Assembly (NCBI GenBank): GCA_944321905.1
Contig: CALUNI010000009.1
Coordinates: 1-39,662, forward strand
Source: an uncultured Muribaculaceae bacterium
Lineage (GTDB): Bacteria; Bacteroidota; Bacteroidia; Bacteroidales; Muribaculaceae
Reading direction: 5' to 3'
DNA: 39,662 nucleotides
The notes beneath the pieces were generated by a model. The model worked only from the letters and a program-made list of their open reading frames with translations, did not search any database and was not told the origin of the DNA. Of the stretch, positions 27,234 through 35,645 are shown piece after piece. Both the position numbers and the translations under genes were made by a program. Numbering within the stretch: the stretch's first letter is position 1; each line of letters begins with the position of its first letter.

Positions 27234-29363
27234 ATGGCATATATTAACAAAGATACAATCGACCTCCGGCGTTATAAAGCTGCGGTCATGCGATATAAAT
27301 GGTTGTATATCGTGACGTTTGTCGTGCTGATGTCAGGTTCGATATTTTTTGCCTTGACACGTGAGCCTAAATATGAAGTGTGGACATCCATTTTGATAGA
27401 AAACGAGGATAATTCTGGCGGACTGTCGTCGCTCATGAGTCAGGCGGCGCGCATGTTTTCAATGGGAGGGAGTGGAAGCTTCTCGGTTGACAATGAACTG
27501 CTCGTTATGCAGTCTCGCACCGTCTTGACCGGTGTGGTAAAGGACCTTGGTTTGAATCGCCAATACTACTTGAAAAAGGGGTTCATGCGCAAGCAGACGC
27601 TTTATGGCAATTCACCATTACTCGTTGTGGCCGACGAGCATTATTTCGATACCGCCGCCGTAGGCTTCCAGTTTAAAGTGGAACTAAAAAAGAACGGTAA
27701 AGCCGACGTGAAAGCAGTGCAGGGATTCTTCACCACGCTGTATGAAGGCATCGATCTCGACTTGCCTGCTACGGTCACGGTGGATGGCGCACAGTTTACT
27801 TTGCTGCCTACCGATGATTATGTGAAAGGCGAACAGTTGGCGATGAACATATTTTTGTTCAACAACCAAAAGGTGATTGAGGACTTGTCGGAGGCAATCG
27901 TGATAACCGATGGCGGAAACGGAACCAACGGCATATTTGTCAATTATGATTCTCCGAGCTTGCAGTTGTCGAAGGACTTGCTTAACATGATGGTCGCAAA
28001 GTATAACGAGCGCAGGCTTGAGAGCCGTCAGGAAAAGGCCGCAAAGGGTGTCGAGTATATCGACCGCCAACTCAGCATAGCGTATGCCAACCTCACCGAC
28101 TGCGAATCGCGCATGGAGCGGTTTAAGGCCGAAAACAACTTGACCGACATTCCTGCCGAATTGCAGGTATTGCTTGAATCGTCGAGCAAGATAACCGAAT
28201 CGATGCTCGATGTGCAGTCGCAAATAGCGATGTGCGACTTGATGCTCGGTTTCTTGAAATCGGACGACAGCAAATATTCGCTTGTGCCTACGACCGAAAG
28301 CGGCGAAGCCGCCAATGAGGTCGTGAATCAATATAACGAGCTTGTATTGCAACGAATTAAGTTGATGCGTTCGGCCAAGCCCGACAACAAGGCTCTTGCC
28401 GAGGCTACAGAGGCTATCGATGCCATGCGCGGAGTTGTGGTTGAAAGCGTGGAGCAGCAGAAGAAGAACTGCAATGCGGCTCTCGCCACGCTCGAAGGCC
28501 AGGTCAGCCGATTCACCTCGCGCCTTGACAGCGCTCCCAAGCTTGAACGCGAATACCTTGATTTGTACAGGGAAAGCACGATGATGAACGAGCTGTACCT
28601 GTTCTTGCTCGGGAAAAAGGCCGATTACCAGTTGACGATGGCCTCGGTTGACGTGCCGGGTACTGTAATCGACAGAGCGTATTGCAAGGAGAACGAGCCG
28701 TCGCGCTTGAGCAGTATAGTATTCCCGATAATAGGCTTGATTTTCTCGTTGCTGTTGCCGACGCTGTTCGTATTGTACCGGCTATACAGGCATAACGTGG
28801 TCAACAAGGGGTATGACATGCCCGTAGCGGTAAAAACGAGCGATGATTATACGATATGCGAGGGAGCATCGGCATTGCGCCCGGTGATTCTTGCAAGAGG
28901 TTTCCATAAAATCGTGCCTGTCTTGTATGACGGAAATTGTGAAGGCGCGGTCGCCACGCCGGTTTCTGTCTTGTGCGATAAATTGGCCGCTGCGGGCAAG
29001 AAGGTGCTGCTACTCGACTTGTGTAATCTGTATGGAGGCGAGTGCCGGCTTGACAACCTGTCGCAGGCCGAGCCTGTGAGGGTGTCGTCTGGTTTAGAAC
29101 GTGCAAGCTATGACGGAGAGCCTTGCGACTTGCTTCTCAACGATAAGTTTGCCGACTGGCTACAGTCTCGGGAAGAAAAATATGACAGGGTGCTGATTGT
29201 TGCCTCATATGGGCATGAAGTATTCGAGGCTCTTAAGAACACAGCCGATGACGGTGTGTCGCCGGTTGTTTACTTGGCCGTGTCGGGAAGCACCTTGCGT
29301 AGCGAGGTGGCTCGCGTCGCAGCCGAAATGTCGGGCGAGAAAATTATATTTGGAATTGTTTGA
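27234..29363 (+). CDS. Wzc-like polysaccharide co-polymerase with degenerate tyrosine-kinase domain
   Basis: Chain-length/co-polymerase protein (709 aa). Membrane segments at about residues 20-42 and 490-515 flank a large periplasmic part with a Wzz-type N-terminal domain (KYEVWTSILIENED) and a coiled-coil region (about 250-470, GVEYIDRQLSIAYANLTDCE). The cytoplasmic C-terminal ~190 residues have the fold order of a bacterial tyrosine kinase, but its motifs are lost. Where GxGKS/T should be it reads DGNCEGAVAT (about 565-575) with no lysine. The Walker A' site reads VLLLDLCN without the DxD pair, the Walker B equivalent is VLIVAS, and no tyrosine cluster ends the chain. It probably regulates length without kinase activity. 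It begins 5 bp after the Wzy-like gene. Confidence 0.85.
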   Translation: MAYINKDTIDLRRYKAAVMRYKWLYIVTFVVLMSGSIFFALTREPKYEVWTSILIENEDNSGGLSSLMSQAARMFSMGGSGSFSVDNELLVMQSRTVLTGVVKDLGLNRQYYLKKGFMRKQTLYGNSPLLVVADEHYFDTAAVGFQFKVELKKNGKADVKAVQGFFTTLYEGIDLDLPATVTVDGAQFTLLPTDDYVKGEQLAMNIFLFNNQKVIEDLSEAIVITDGGNGTNGIFVNYDSPSLQLSKDLLNMMVAKYNERRLESRQEKAAKGVEYIDRQLSIAYANLTDCESRMERFKAENNLTDIPAELQVLLESSSKITESMLDVQSQIAMCDLMLGFLKSDDSKYSLVPTTESGEAANEVVNQYNELVLQRIKLMRSAKPDNKALAEATEAIDAMRGVVVESVEQQKKNCNAALATLEGQVSRFTSRLDSAPKLEREYLDLYRESTMMNELYLFLLGKKADYQLTMASVDVPGTVIDRAYCKENEPSRLSSIVFPIIGLIFSLLLPTLFVLYRLYRHNVVNKGYDMPVAVKTSDDYTICEGASALRPVILARGFHKIVPVLYDGNCEGAVATPVSVLCDKLAAAGKKVLLLDLCNLYGGECRLDNLSQAEPVRVSSGLERASYDGEPCDLLLNDKFADWLQSREEKYDRVLIVASYGHEVFEALKNTADDGVSPVVYLAVSGSTLRSEVARVAAEMSGEKIIFGIV

Positions 29364-29370
29364 GCAAGAA

Positions 29371-30609
29371 ATGAGAGTATTACAGGTACATAAGTATAAT
29401 TATCTGCGAGCCGGAGCCGAATCGGTGTTTTTCAATACGATTCGGTTGCTTGAGGAGCATGGTCATGCGACTGCACGATTTTGTACCCACCATCCTCTCA
29501 ATGAGCCGTCGGAGTATGACAGGTACTTTGTCGATGCGCCCGAAATAAGGGACATGAAAAGTGTGTGGCGCAAGATTGGCAGTATTCCGCGGTTTATAAT
29601 CAACCGGGATTCGGTGCCTAAGTTGGAACGGCTCATTGCCGACTTCCGTCCCGATATTGCTCACTTGCACAACATTTTCAATGGCCTGTCGCTGTCGATA
29701 TTGCCTGTGTTCAAGCGGTGTGGCGTACCTGTGGTGATAACGTTGCACGACACTCGTTTCATATGCCCTACCACTCAATTCAATTTGAAGGGGAAACTGT
29801 GTGACAATTGCTTAAAGACCTGGGGAATCAATTGCGGGTTGCACAGGTGCTTTGAACACAACTTCCCCAACAGCTGGATGTGCGCGTTGGAGTTGATGCA
29901 TAAGGAACGTTTTTTTCCGTATGACGATTATATCGACCGATATATATTCGTGAGCCATAAGTATATGGAGTTCCATGCAAAGAGGCATGCCTATTTCAGC
30001 GAGAAAGGGACTGTACTCTACAACTTTGCGTCTCACATTAATGATGTAAAACCCGCGTTTGGGCATGGCGATTATTTCTTGTTTTATGGCCGTATAACAG
30101 AAAGCAAGGGAATCCTTACGCTTATCGATGTGATGCGTCGTATGCCCGACTTGAAACTGCACGTAGTCGGTACGGGGCCGCTTTTGGAGCAATTGCGGCG
30201 TGAAGAATTGCCAAATGTGAAATTCTTTGGTTATAAAAGCGGAGATGAACTTTTCGATCAGGTGAAGAATGCTTCGTTTGTAGTGGTGCCGTCGGAGTGG
30301 GAAGAGAATAATCCCATGACGATAATTGAAAGTTACATATACGGGACTCCTGTAATAGGTTCGTCAATGGGCGGAATTCCCGAGATCATTGAAGAATGGA
30401 AGACGGGGTTTGTGTTTAAGGCGTTTGACAAGGATGCGCTTGCTTCGGCCATCAGGCGGGCATCGCAAGTGCCGCCTGAGCATTACACAGAAATGTCGCG
30501 CAACGCCCGGCAGTTTGCCGAGACGCATTTCGACCCCGAAGTCCACTACAATGCGTTGATGCATATATATGAAGAAGCCATAAACAGACATAAACAAACT
30601 CGACCATGA
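29371..30609 (+). CDS. Family 4-type glycosyltransferase
   Basis: Retaining GT-B glycosyltransferase of 412 aa that would add a sugar to the lipid-linked repeat unit on the cytoplasmic face. The N-terminal domain begins MRVLQVHKYNYLRAGAES and contains IAHLHNIFNGLS. The donor domain shows YGRITESKGILTLID (about 230) and the E-x7-E motif in SEWEENNPMTIIES, followed by GTPVIGSSMGGIPEII. The open frame extends back to 29197 inside the Wzc-like gene, but ATG 29371, 7 bp after that gene's stop, fits the family start. The next gene overlaps by 4 bp. Donor and acceptor cannot be read from the sequence. Confidence 0.9.
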   Translation: MRVLQVHKYNYLRAGAESVFFNTIRLLEEHGHATARFCTHHPLNEPSEYDRYFVDAPEIRDMKSVWRKIGSIPRFIINRDSVPKLERLIADFRPDIAHLHNIFNGLSLSILPVFKRCGVPVVITLHDTRFICPTTQFNLKGKLCDNCLKTWGINCGLHRCFEHNFPNSWMCALELMHKERFFPYDDYIDRYIFVSHKYMEFHAKRHAYFSEKGTVLYNFASHINDVKPAFGHGDYFLFYGRITESKGILTLIDVMRRMPDLKLHVVGTGPLLEQLRREELPNVKFFGYKSGDELFDQVKNASFVVVPSEWEENNPMTIIESYIYGTPVIGSSMGGIPEIIEEWKTGFVFKAFDKDALASAIRRASQVPPEHYTEMSRNARQFAETHFDPEVHYNALMHIYEEAINRHKQTRP

Positions 30610-31697
30610 AAATAGTAGTTACCGGAACTCGTGGAATCCCTAACATAATGGGCGGGGTGGAGACGCATTGCGAGGAACTGTTTCCGCGCATTGCCGCCAT
30701 GGGGCATGACGTGACGGTGATACGCCGCTCGTGTTATGTGACCGATGACAACAGGCGTGATGAATATCGCGGGGTGAAGCTGAAGGACGTGTATGCCCCG
30801 CGGAAGAAGAGCCTTGAAGCTATTGTGCACACATTCCTCGCCGTGATTGCCGCAAAGCGGATGAAAGCCGACATATTGCATGTGCATGCCGTCGGCCCTT
30901 CGATTGTAGTGCCTTTTGCCCGCTTGCTCGGCATGAAAGTGGTGATGACCCACCACGGCCCCGACTACGACCGCGACAAGTGGGGGAAGTTGGCTCGTGC
31001 GGCATTGAAGCTCGGGGAACGCAATGGCGCGAAGTTCAGCAACGAAGTCATTGCCATATCGAATGTTATAGTCGATATCCTGCAAAGCAAATATGGCAGG
31101 CGGTCTAACTTGATATTCAACGGGGTCAACAGGCCGGTGGTCTCGGGCAAGACCGATTATGTGGAATCGCTCGGCCTTGAACCGGGGCGTTATGTCGTGG
31201 CAGTGGGACGGTTTGTGAAGGAGAAGTGTTTCGACCAGTTGATAGAGGCTTATGGCCGTATTGACGGGTGCGGCTTCAAGCTTGCCATAGCAGGAGATGC
31301 CGACCACGAGGATGAGTATTCGCGTTCGCTCAAGGCGATGGCGCACGACCGTGGCGTGGTGTTGACTGGATTTATTCGAGGAGAGCGGATGAGCCAGCTT
31401 ATGAGCCATGCGGCTTTGTTTGTATTGCCGTCGTCGCACGAGGGATTGCCCATTTCGTTGCTCGAAGCCATGAGCTATGGTCGCGACGTGCTTGTGAGCG
31501 ACATACCTGCCAACAAGTTGCCAGAGCTTGAGCCAACAGACTTCTTTCCATGTGGCAATGTCGATGCTTTGCGACGGGCAATTGAGCGAAAACTGCAAAA
31601 TGTACAATCTGCCCGGGCATATGATTTACATAATTATGACTGGGACAACATAGCACGCCAAACTGTGGCTGTGTATCGGAAAATTATATTCAATTAG
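30606..31697 (+). CDS. Family 4-type glycosyltransferase (DUF1972-like N terminus)
   Basis: GT-B glycosyltransferase of 363 aa. It opens MKIVVTGTRGIPNIMGGVETH, the glycine-rich start seen in a rhamnosyltransferase-like/DUF1972 subgroup. It continues with ILHVHAVGPS and VMTHHGPDYDRDKW, and has the donor-domain E-x7-E motif in SSHEGLPISLLEAMSYG near residue 280. ATG 30606 overlaps the preceding stop (ATGA), so the two transferases are co-translated. Sugar specificity is unknown; a rhamnose or glucose transfer is possible but not shown. Confidence 0.9.
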   Translation: MKIVVTGTRGIPNIMGGVETHCEELFPRIAAMGHDVTVIRRSCYVTDDNRRDEYRGVKLKDVYAPRKKSLEAIVHTFLAVIAAKRMKADILHVHAVGPSIVVPFARLLGMKVVMTHHGPDYDRDKWGKLARAALKLGERNGAKFSNEVIAISNVIVDILQSKYGRRSNLIFNGVNRPVVSGKTDYVESLGLEPGRYVVAVGRFVKEKCFDQLIEAYGRIDGCGFKLAIAGDADHEDEYSRSLKAMAHDRGVVLTGFIRGERMSQLMSHAALFVLPSSHEGLPISLLEAMSYGRDVLVSDIPANKLPELEPTDFFPCGNVDALRRAIERKLQNVQSARAYDLHNYDWDNIARQTVAVYRKIIFN

Positions 31698-31708
31698 TTG
31701 ACACGCGT

Positions 31709-32725
31709 ATGGCCCGTAAAAACAGCATCGATAAAAAAAATATTATAACGATAGATTTTGAAGTAGATGACAACTGGTCGTTTGTCGAGATTCTCAGCAA
31801 TATGGCAAGAGGGCAGTGGGTTGTTAAGAAAACTGTCACTAAGAGGTTTCATGTTGGGTGGAAAAACGTGTTGAGGCATTTTTTGTATTTCTGTGTTGCC
31901 TTGAATGTTTTATTAAACAGGCATAGGTACAATAAGATAATAGGATATCAGCAATTTCATGGGTTAGATTTTGCCTTATTGTCTCGTATGCTACATCTTA
32001 AAAAAGTAAACGATCTTACAATAATGACATTTATTTACAAGAGGCGACAAGGTGCTTTTGGCACGTTGTATCATAAGTATATCGACTATGCTGTTTCGAG
32101 CAAATATGTCGATAGAATAATATGTTTTGCCCGTGAAGAATGTGATTATTATAAAGAACAGTTTCCAAAAGCGAGAGGCAAGTTTGTATTTGTCCCGTTA
32201 GGATTCAAGCCTGTTGAGGGTTTCGATATTTCAGACAATGGAATTATATTTGCCACTGGGCGAAGTAATAGAGATTATGATTTTCTTATCGATACATTGA
32301 AAGATTCACCGTATAAGGTGGTCATTGCATGCGATATCTATAAAAATAAGAATGTACCTGCGAATGTCAAAATATTAAATAACTGTTATGGCAAAGATAT
32401 GTTTTACTTGATGTCTTGTTGCCATTGTGTTGCCATTCCATTGAGGGATTTGAAGATATCTTCGGGGCAAATTGTTGCTATCCAAGCAATGTCGTTGGGA
32501 AAGCCTGTGATCTGTACCGATTCTATTGGCCTTAAAGATTATGTGGACAATGGCGCTACCGGTTTTTTTGCAGAAAATAAAAAGGATGTTTGGTTAGGGC
32601 TGATAAAGAAATTATATGATGACAAAACGTGTTATAAAGATATGTGCATAAAGTCGGCAAATGCTTATAAGAACGAGTTTTCGGTAGATATCATGTATAA
32701 ACGTATAGCAAGGATTATAGGATAA
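31709..32725 (+). CDS. Glycosyltransferase, divergent GT-B type
   Basis: A 338-aa protein whose C-terminal half has GT-B donor-domain features: GIIFATGRSNRDYDFLIDTL (about 185), a CHCVAIPLRDLKISSGQ segment and IQAMSLGKPVICTDSIGLKDYV near 265. The N-terminal half is poorly conserved and basic. It follows the previous transferase by 11 bp, but its codon use is markedly more A/T-rich (many ATA, AAA, TTT), which suggests a different origin within the locus. The protein ends IARIIG and a 223-bp gap with a new promoter follows, so the first transcription unit of the locus probably ends here. No clear terminator was found. Confidence 0.75.
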   Translation: MARKNSIDKKNIITIDFEVDDNWSFVEILSNMARGQWVVKKTVTKRFHVGWKNVLRHFLYFCVALNVLLNRHRYNKIIGYQQFHGLDFALLSRMLHLKKVNDLTIMTFIYKRRQGAFGTLYHKYIDYAVSSKYVDRIICFAREECDYYKEQFPKARGKFVFVPLGFKPVEGFDISDNGIIFATGRSNRDYDFLIDTLKDSPYKVVIACDIYKNKNVPANVKILNNCYGKDMFYLMSCCHCVAIPLRDLKISSGQIVAIQAMSLGKPVICTDSIGLKDYVDNGATGFFAENKKDVWLGLIKKLYDDKTCYKDMCIKSANAYKNEFSVDIMYKRIARIIG

Positions 32726-32829
32726 GATTATGACAGCAGTGTCAAGCGGACTCTAATGGCTTTGTGAGCATTGAAACATCTTGAAATAGTGAAATAGTAC
32801 AAAGATTGACATTTTATTGTTGGTAGTGA

Positions 32830-32861
32830 TTTGTGATTGCACTTCTTTTGCTGTATATTTG
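32830..32861 (+). promoter_or_regulatory. Promoter upstream of the flippase gene
   Basis: TTTG at 32830-32833, 20-bp spacer, TATATTTG at 32854-32861: a full match to the Bacteroides consensus inside a 223-bp gap. The leader to ATG 32949 would be about 80 nt. Confidence 0.65.
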
Positions 32862-32948
32862 TAAATTATAATCATAAAAAACGGAAGTGTTGTCAATTAA
32901 GGTTATATTGAGTTGACCGGTTCCATGTATGAGTGTGTGAAATAATAT

Positions 32949-34379
32949 ATGGAAATGGCCACAGAAAGCAGGAAGAAGAAATTCTTAAAAGACATAGGGA
33001 TTTACGCCATAGGAAATTTTGGGTCAAAATTGATTACATTTCTTATGGTTCCGTTATACACTTATTATGTTTCGGATATAAGTGATTTTGGTTATTATGA
33101 CGTGTGCTTGTCTGCCGTGCTTTTTCTACTGCCGTTTGTGACATTGCAATTACGTGACGGGGCGTTTAGGTTCTTGGTAAATGCAGAAGACGACAAAGAG
33201 AGACAAAAACTTGTGCTGTCGGTCGTGTATAAGTCTTTGGCTGCGATGTTGGCCATGTCAATGCTGTTGGTTGCGGCGGTGTCGCTGTTTTTCCATGTCA
33301 AATATATTTGGTTCTCTTTTGGGTTGATGTGTGCAATGGGCTTGCTTGAAGTGGTATCGCAAGTAGCGCGCGGGCTTGGTGACACCAAGGCATTTGTGGC
33401 ATCGGGAATATTGGCTTCGTTTGGCGTAGGGATATTCAGCATATTGTTTGTTGTTGTTTTAAAACTCGGTGTTGTCGGGATTTTTATTGCCAATATACTC
33501 GCAAGGTTGGTTGCAATATTATATATAGAATTGAAAGTCGGCATCATAAGGAAGTATTTGTCGGGAGGAGTCTATGGCGATAAAAAGGCTTTGTTTAGAG
33601 AGATGCTGAAATATTCACTGCCACTGATTTTTGTCACAATGTATTGGTGGCTTACTAATTGCAGCGACCGCTTTTTCATAGCGCATTATGTGGGGCTTGA
33701 AGGCAATGGAATATATTCGGTAGCAGTGCGTTTTACGGCCATATTGCAGACTTTTGGGGTGATTTTTTATCAAGCATGGCAGGATTCGGCATACAGACAG
33801 TACAACAGTCCCGACCGTAACAGCTTTTTTTCGAGCGTGTTTAATAGCTATATCTTTGTAATGGCGATTGTTCTGTTGCTTTATACTTTTGGGCTGAAGG
33901 TGGTTTATACATGGCTCGTGGATGATCAGTATCAAGCAAGCTTGGAATATATATATCCGTTAGGGATATCGGCATTGCTATATACAATGGTACAATTTAC
34001 GAATATAATCTATCAGTGTGCATTTGACACGCAACGCACAGTGCCGCAAATGGTAGTGATGTCGATAGTCAATATCGTGCTTAATTTCTCCTTTGTGAAG
34101 TGGCTTGGAATATATGGTGTAATAACGGCTTCGATAATAACATATCTCATATTGCTGCTTTATAGATTCTTTGACATAAAGCGATATCTTAAATTGGAAT
34201 TACGCGTTACCACGATAGTTCCCGTTGCGATTGCAGCGTTTGGATTTATTCCTTTTTATTACGACACTATGGTCTGGATTGACATATTGGTTGTTGTTGT
34301 TTCGATCGTTGTTATGCTATTGGCTTTGCCAAAACAATATAGGGAAATATTAACTTCTAAATTTCACAGGAAGTTTTGA
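32949..34379 (+). CDS. Wzx-like oligosaccharide flippase (MOP superfamily)
   Basis: Polytopic membrane protein of 476 aa with about 12-14 hydrophobic segments, matching the polysaccharide biosynthesis (Wzx/RfbX) family that flips lipid-linked repeat units across the inner membrane. The N terminus DIGIYAIGNFGSKLITFLMVPLYTYYVS is the typical first-helix signature (a G-x-x-x-x-K pattern then a PLYTY turn), and SDFGYYD follows. It has its own promoter, unlike the upstream transferases. ATG 32949 is used; ATG 32955 is also possible. It converges with the pyruvyl transferase gene 162 bp away. Confidence 0.88.
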   Translation: MEMATESRKKKFLKDIGIYAIGNFGSKLITFLMVPLYTYYVSDISDFGYYDVCLSAVLFLLPFVTLQLRDGAFRFLVNAEDDKERQKLVLSVVYKSLAAMLAMSMLLVAAVSLFFHVKYIWFSFGLMCAMGLLEVVSQVARGLGDTKAFVASGILASFGVGIFSILFVVVLKLGVVGIFIANILARLVAILYIELKVGIIRKYLSGGVYGDKKALFREMLKYSLPLIFVTMYWWLTNCSDRFFIAHYVGLEGNGIYSVAVRFTAILQTFGVIFYQAWQDSAYRQYNSPDRNSFFSSVFNSYIFVMAIVLLLYTFGLKVVYTWLVDDQYQASLEYIYPLGISALLYTMVQFTNIIYQCAFDTQRTVPQMVVMSIVNIVLNFSFVKWLGIYGVITASIITYLILLLYRFFDIKRYLKLELRVTTIVPVAIAAFGFIPFYYDTMVWIDILVVVVSIVVMLLALPKQYREILTSKFHRKF

Positions 34380-34420
34380 CCGATTTTGCAAATGAATAAT
34401 CGCTGCCATATATGTGATTA

Positions 34421-34516
34421 TTACTTGATGCAAATTCGATCTCTCTGAGACCGTTCTCTCATAAGAATTTCGGCCAGTGCAAGTTGCGTTTCGCTTGCAT
34501 GTCGGTTAAGCATCAT
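34421..34516 (-). CDS. Possible 31-codon small ORF (doubtful)
   Basis: In the gap between the convergent flippase and pyruvyl-transferase genes the minus strand reads MMLNRHASETQLALAEIL..., ending TAA at 34421. The frame stays open well upstream, overlapping the pyruvyl transferase 3' end. It is helical-looking and charged, but there is no clear ribosome site. The same bases form a GCAAG/CTTGC hairpin. I do not recognise it; it may be a remnant or chance. Confidence 0.15.
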   Translation of the reverse strand: MMLNRHASETQLALAEILMRERSQRDRICIK

Positions 34517-34541
34517 GACGGTTCCGCCGCCACCTTTTTGC

Positions 34542-35645
34542 TTAATCGTTAATAAATTGTTGTAGCAATTTTATTGATTTTTCCCTTTGAGCCGAGATTA
34601 TGGCGTTTGCTGCGGTAAAATTCATAAGTCGATTTAGCGGTTCAAAGTCGTTTTCGCTTGCAGCCAAGCGAGATTGTAACTCTGTAAGTTGTAACAGGTC
34701 TCTATTGCGGCAAGATGATTGCTCGTCGGTTATATATTCAATGAACGGTGTGTTGAAAATAATGGAAAAAACCGTTCCGTGGAATGAATCGGTGACTATC
34801 ATTTTTGCCTTTTGAAAGTGTGATAGGAATTTACTGATATTTGGTAGATAAACGAGTCGGCCGCTTCGTGATATTTGATGCAAGTTGGGCGATATTCTGT
34901 ATAATGGCAGATTCATTTTATTTGCGATTTGTTGGGCATATCGGTCAAATGATTGGTCGCTGTGAATCTGGTATGCAAGAACGCAGTCTTTTACCTCTGT
35001 TTTTTCATTAATAAAGTTTTCCCATTGCCGGGCATCTAATAAAAGAGCCGGGTCTAAGACGGTGCCGTCGCAGTGGATGCCTATTTGTTTCAACATTTCC
35101 ACTGCGCTATTCTCCCTCACCGATATATATTTGTATCGGGATAGAAGTTTCTTGTAGTCGTTAAGCGTTTCCCAGGGTAGCGTGGCTTTGCCAAAACTTG
35201 CGGCATATGCGACTTTTTTCTTGTCGTCACCTACAAATGACAAAAAGTAGGCTGGGTCGTAATTTTTGTCGGCAAATGTACTCCATACTTGGTCGCTACC
35301 GGTCATAAACAGATCGGCATCAAGTTTCTTCAAATCGCTGACCGAACTGCAACGATTTGTGAGGTGCAGGTATTTTTCCCTTGTGCGTCGGAAGTATGTT
35401 TCACTTAATTTTTCGGACGGATACCTCATTAGTATGTATGCAATTCTTTTTAATGGACTGCTGTTCCACGATTGATTGCATTTTAGCGAAGATATAATCC
35501 CTTTGAATCCATGTTCGTTGCTGCGCAAGTAGTCGATAATTTCGCATCGATGTCCGAGGCTTTCAATCGCTGTTTGCAACGCCAATGCTTGAAGTACTGA
35601 ACCATAATTTACAGGTGCGTGCCGTGTGATAACTTTTATATTCAT
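34542..35645 (-). CDS. Polysaccharide pyruvyl transferase family protein
   Basis: Likely adds a pyruvate ketal from phosphoenolpyruvate to a sugar of the exopolysaccharide (WcaK/CsaB-like family). 367 aa. Family features: the N terminus with VNYGSVLQALALQTAIESLGH, SDQVWS near residue 118 (FMTGSDQVWSTF), and the C-terminal IVTDSFHGTVFSIIF with the SFHG motif. ATG 35645 overlaps the stop of the upstream iron-sulfur protein gene by 4 bp, so the two are co-translated. The pairing of these two families recurs in Bacteroidota capsule loci. The pyruvylated sugar is unknown. Confidence 0.9.
   Translation of the reverse strand: MNIKVITRHAPVNYGSVLQALALQTAIESLGHRCEIIDYLRSNEHGFKGIISSLKCNQSWNSSPLKRIAYILMRYPSEKLSETYFRRTREKYLHLTNRCSSVSDLKKLDADLFMTGSDQVWSTFADKNYDPAYFLSFVGDDKKKVAYAASFGKATLPWETLNDYKKLLSRYKYISVRENSAVEMLKQIGIHCDGTVLDPALLLDARQWENFINEKTEVKDCVLAYQIHSDQSFDRYAQQIANKMNLPLYRISPNLHQISRSGRLVYLPNISKFLSHFQKAKMIVTDSFHGTVFSIIFNTPFIEYITDEQSSCRNRDLLQLTELQSRLAASENDFEPLNRLMNFTAANAIISAQREKSIKLLQQFIND

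Noticed and set aside
29197..29370. Longer start for the first glycosyltransferase
   Set aside because: It overlaps the Wzc-like coding region out of frame; ATG 29371 matches the family N terminus.
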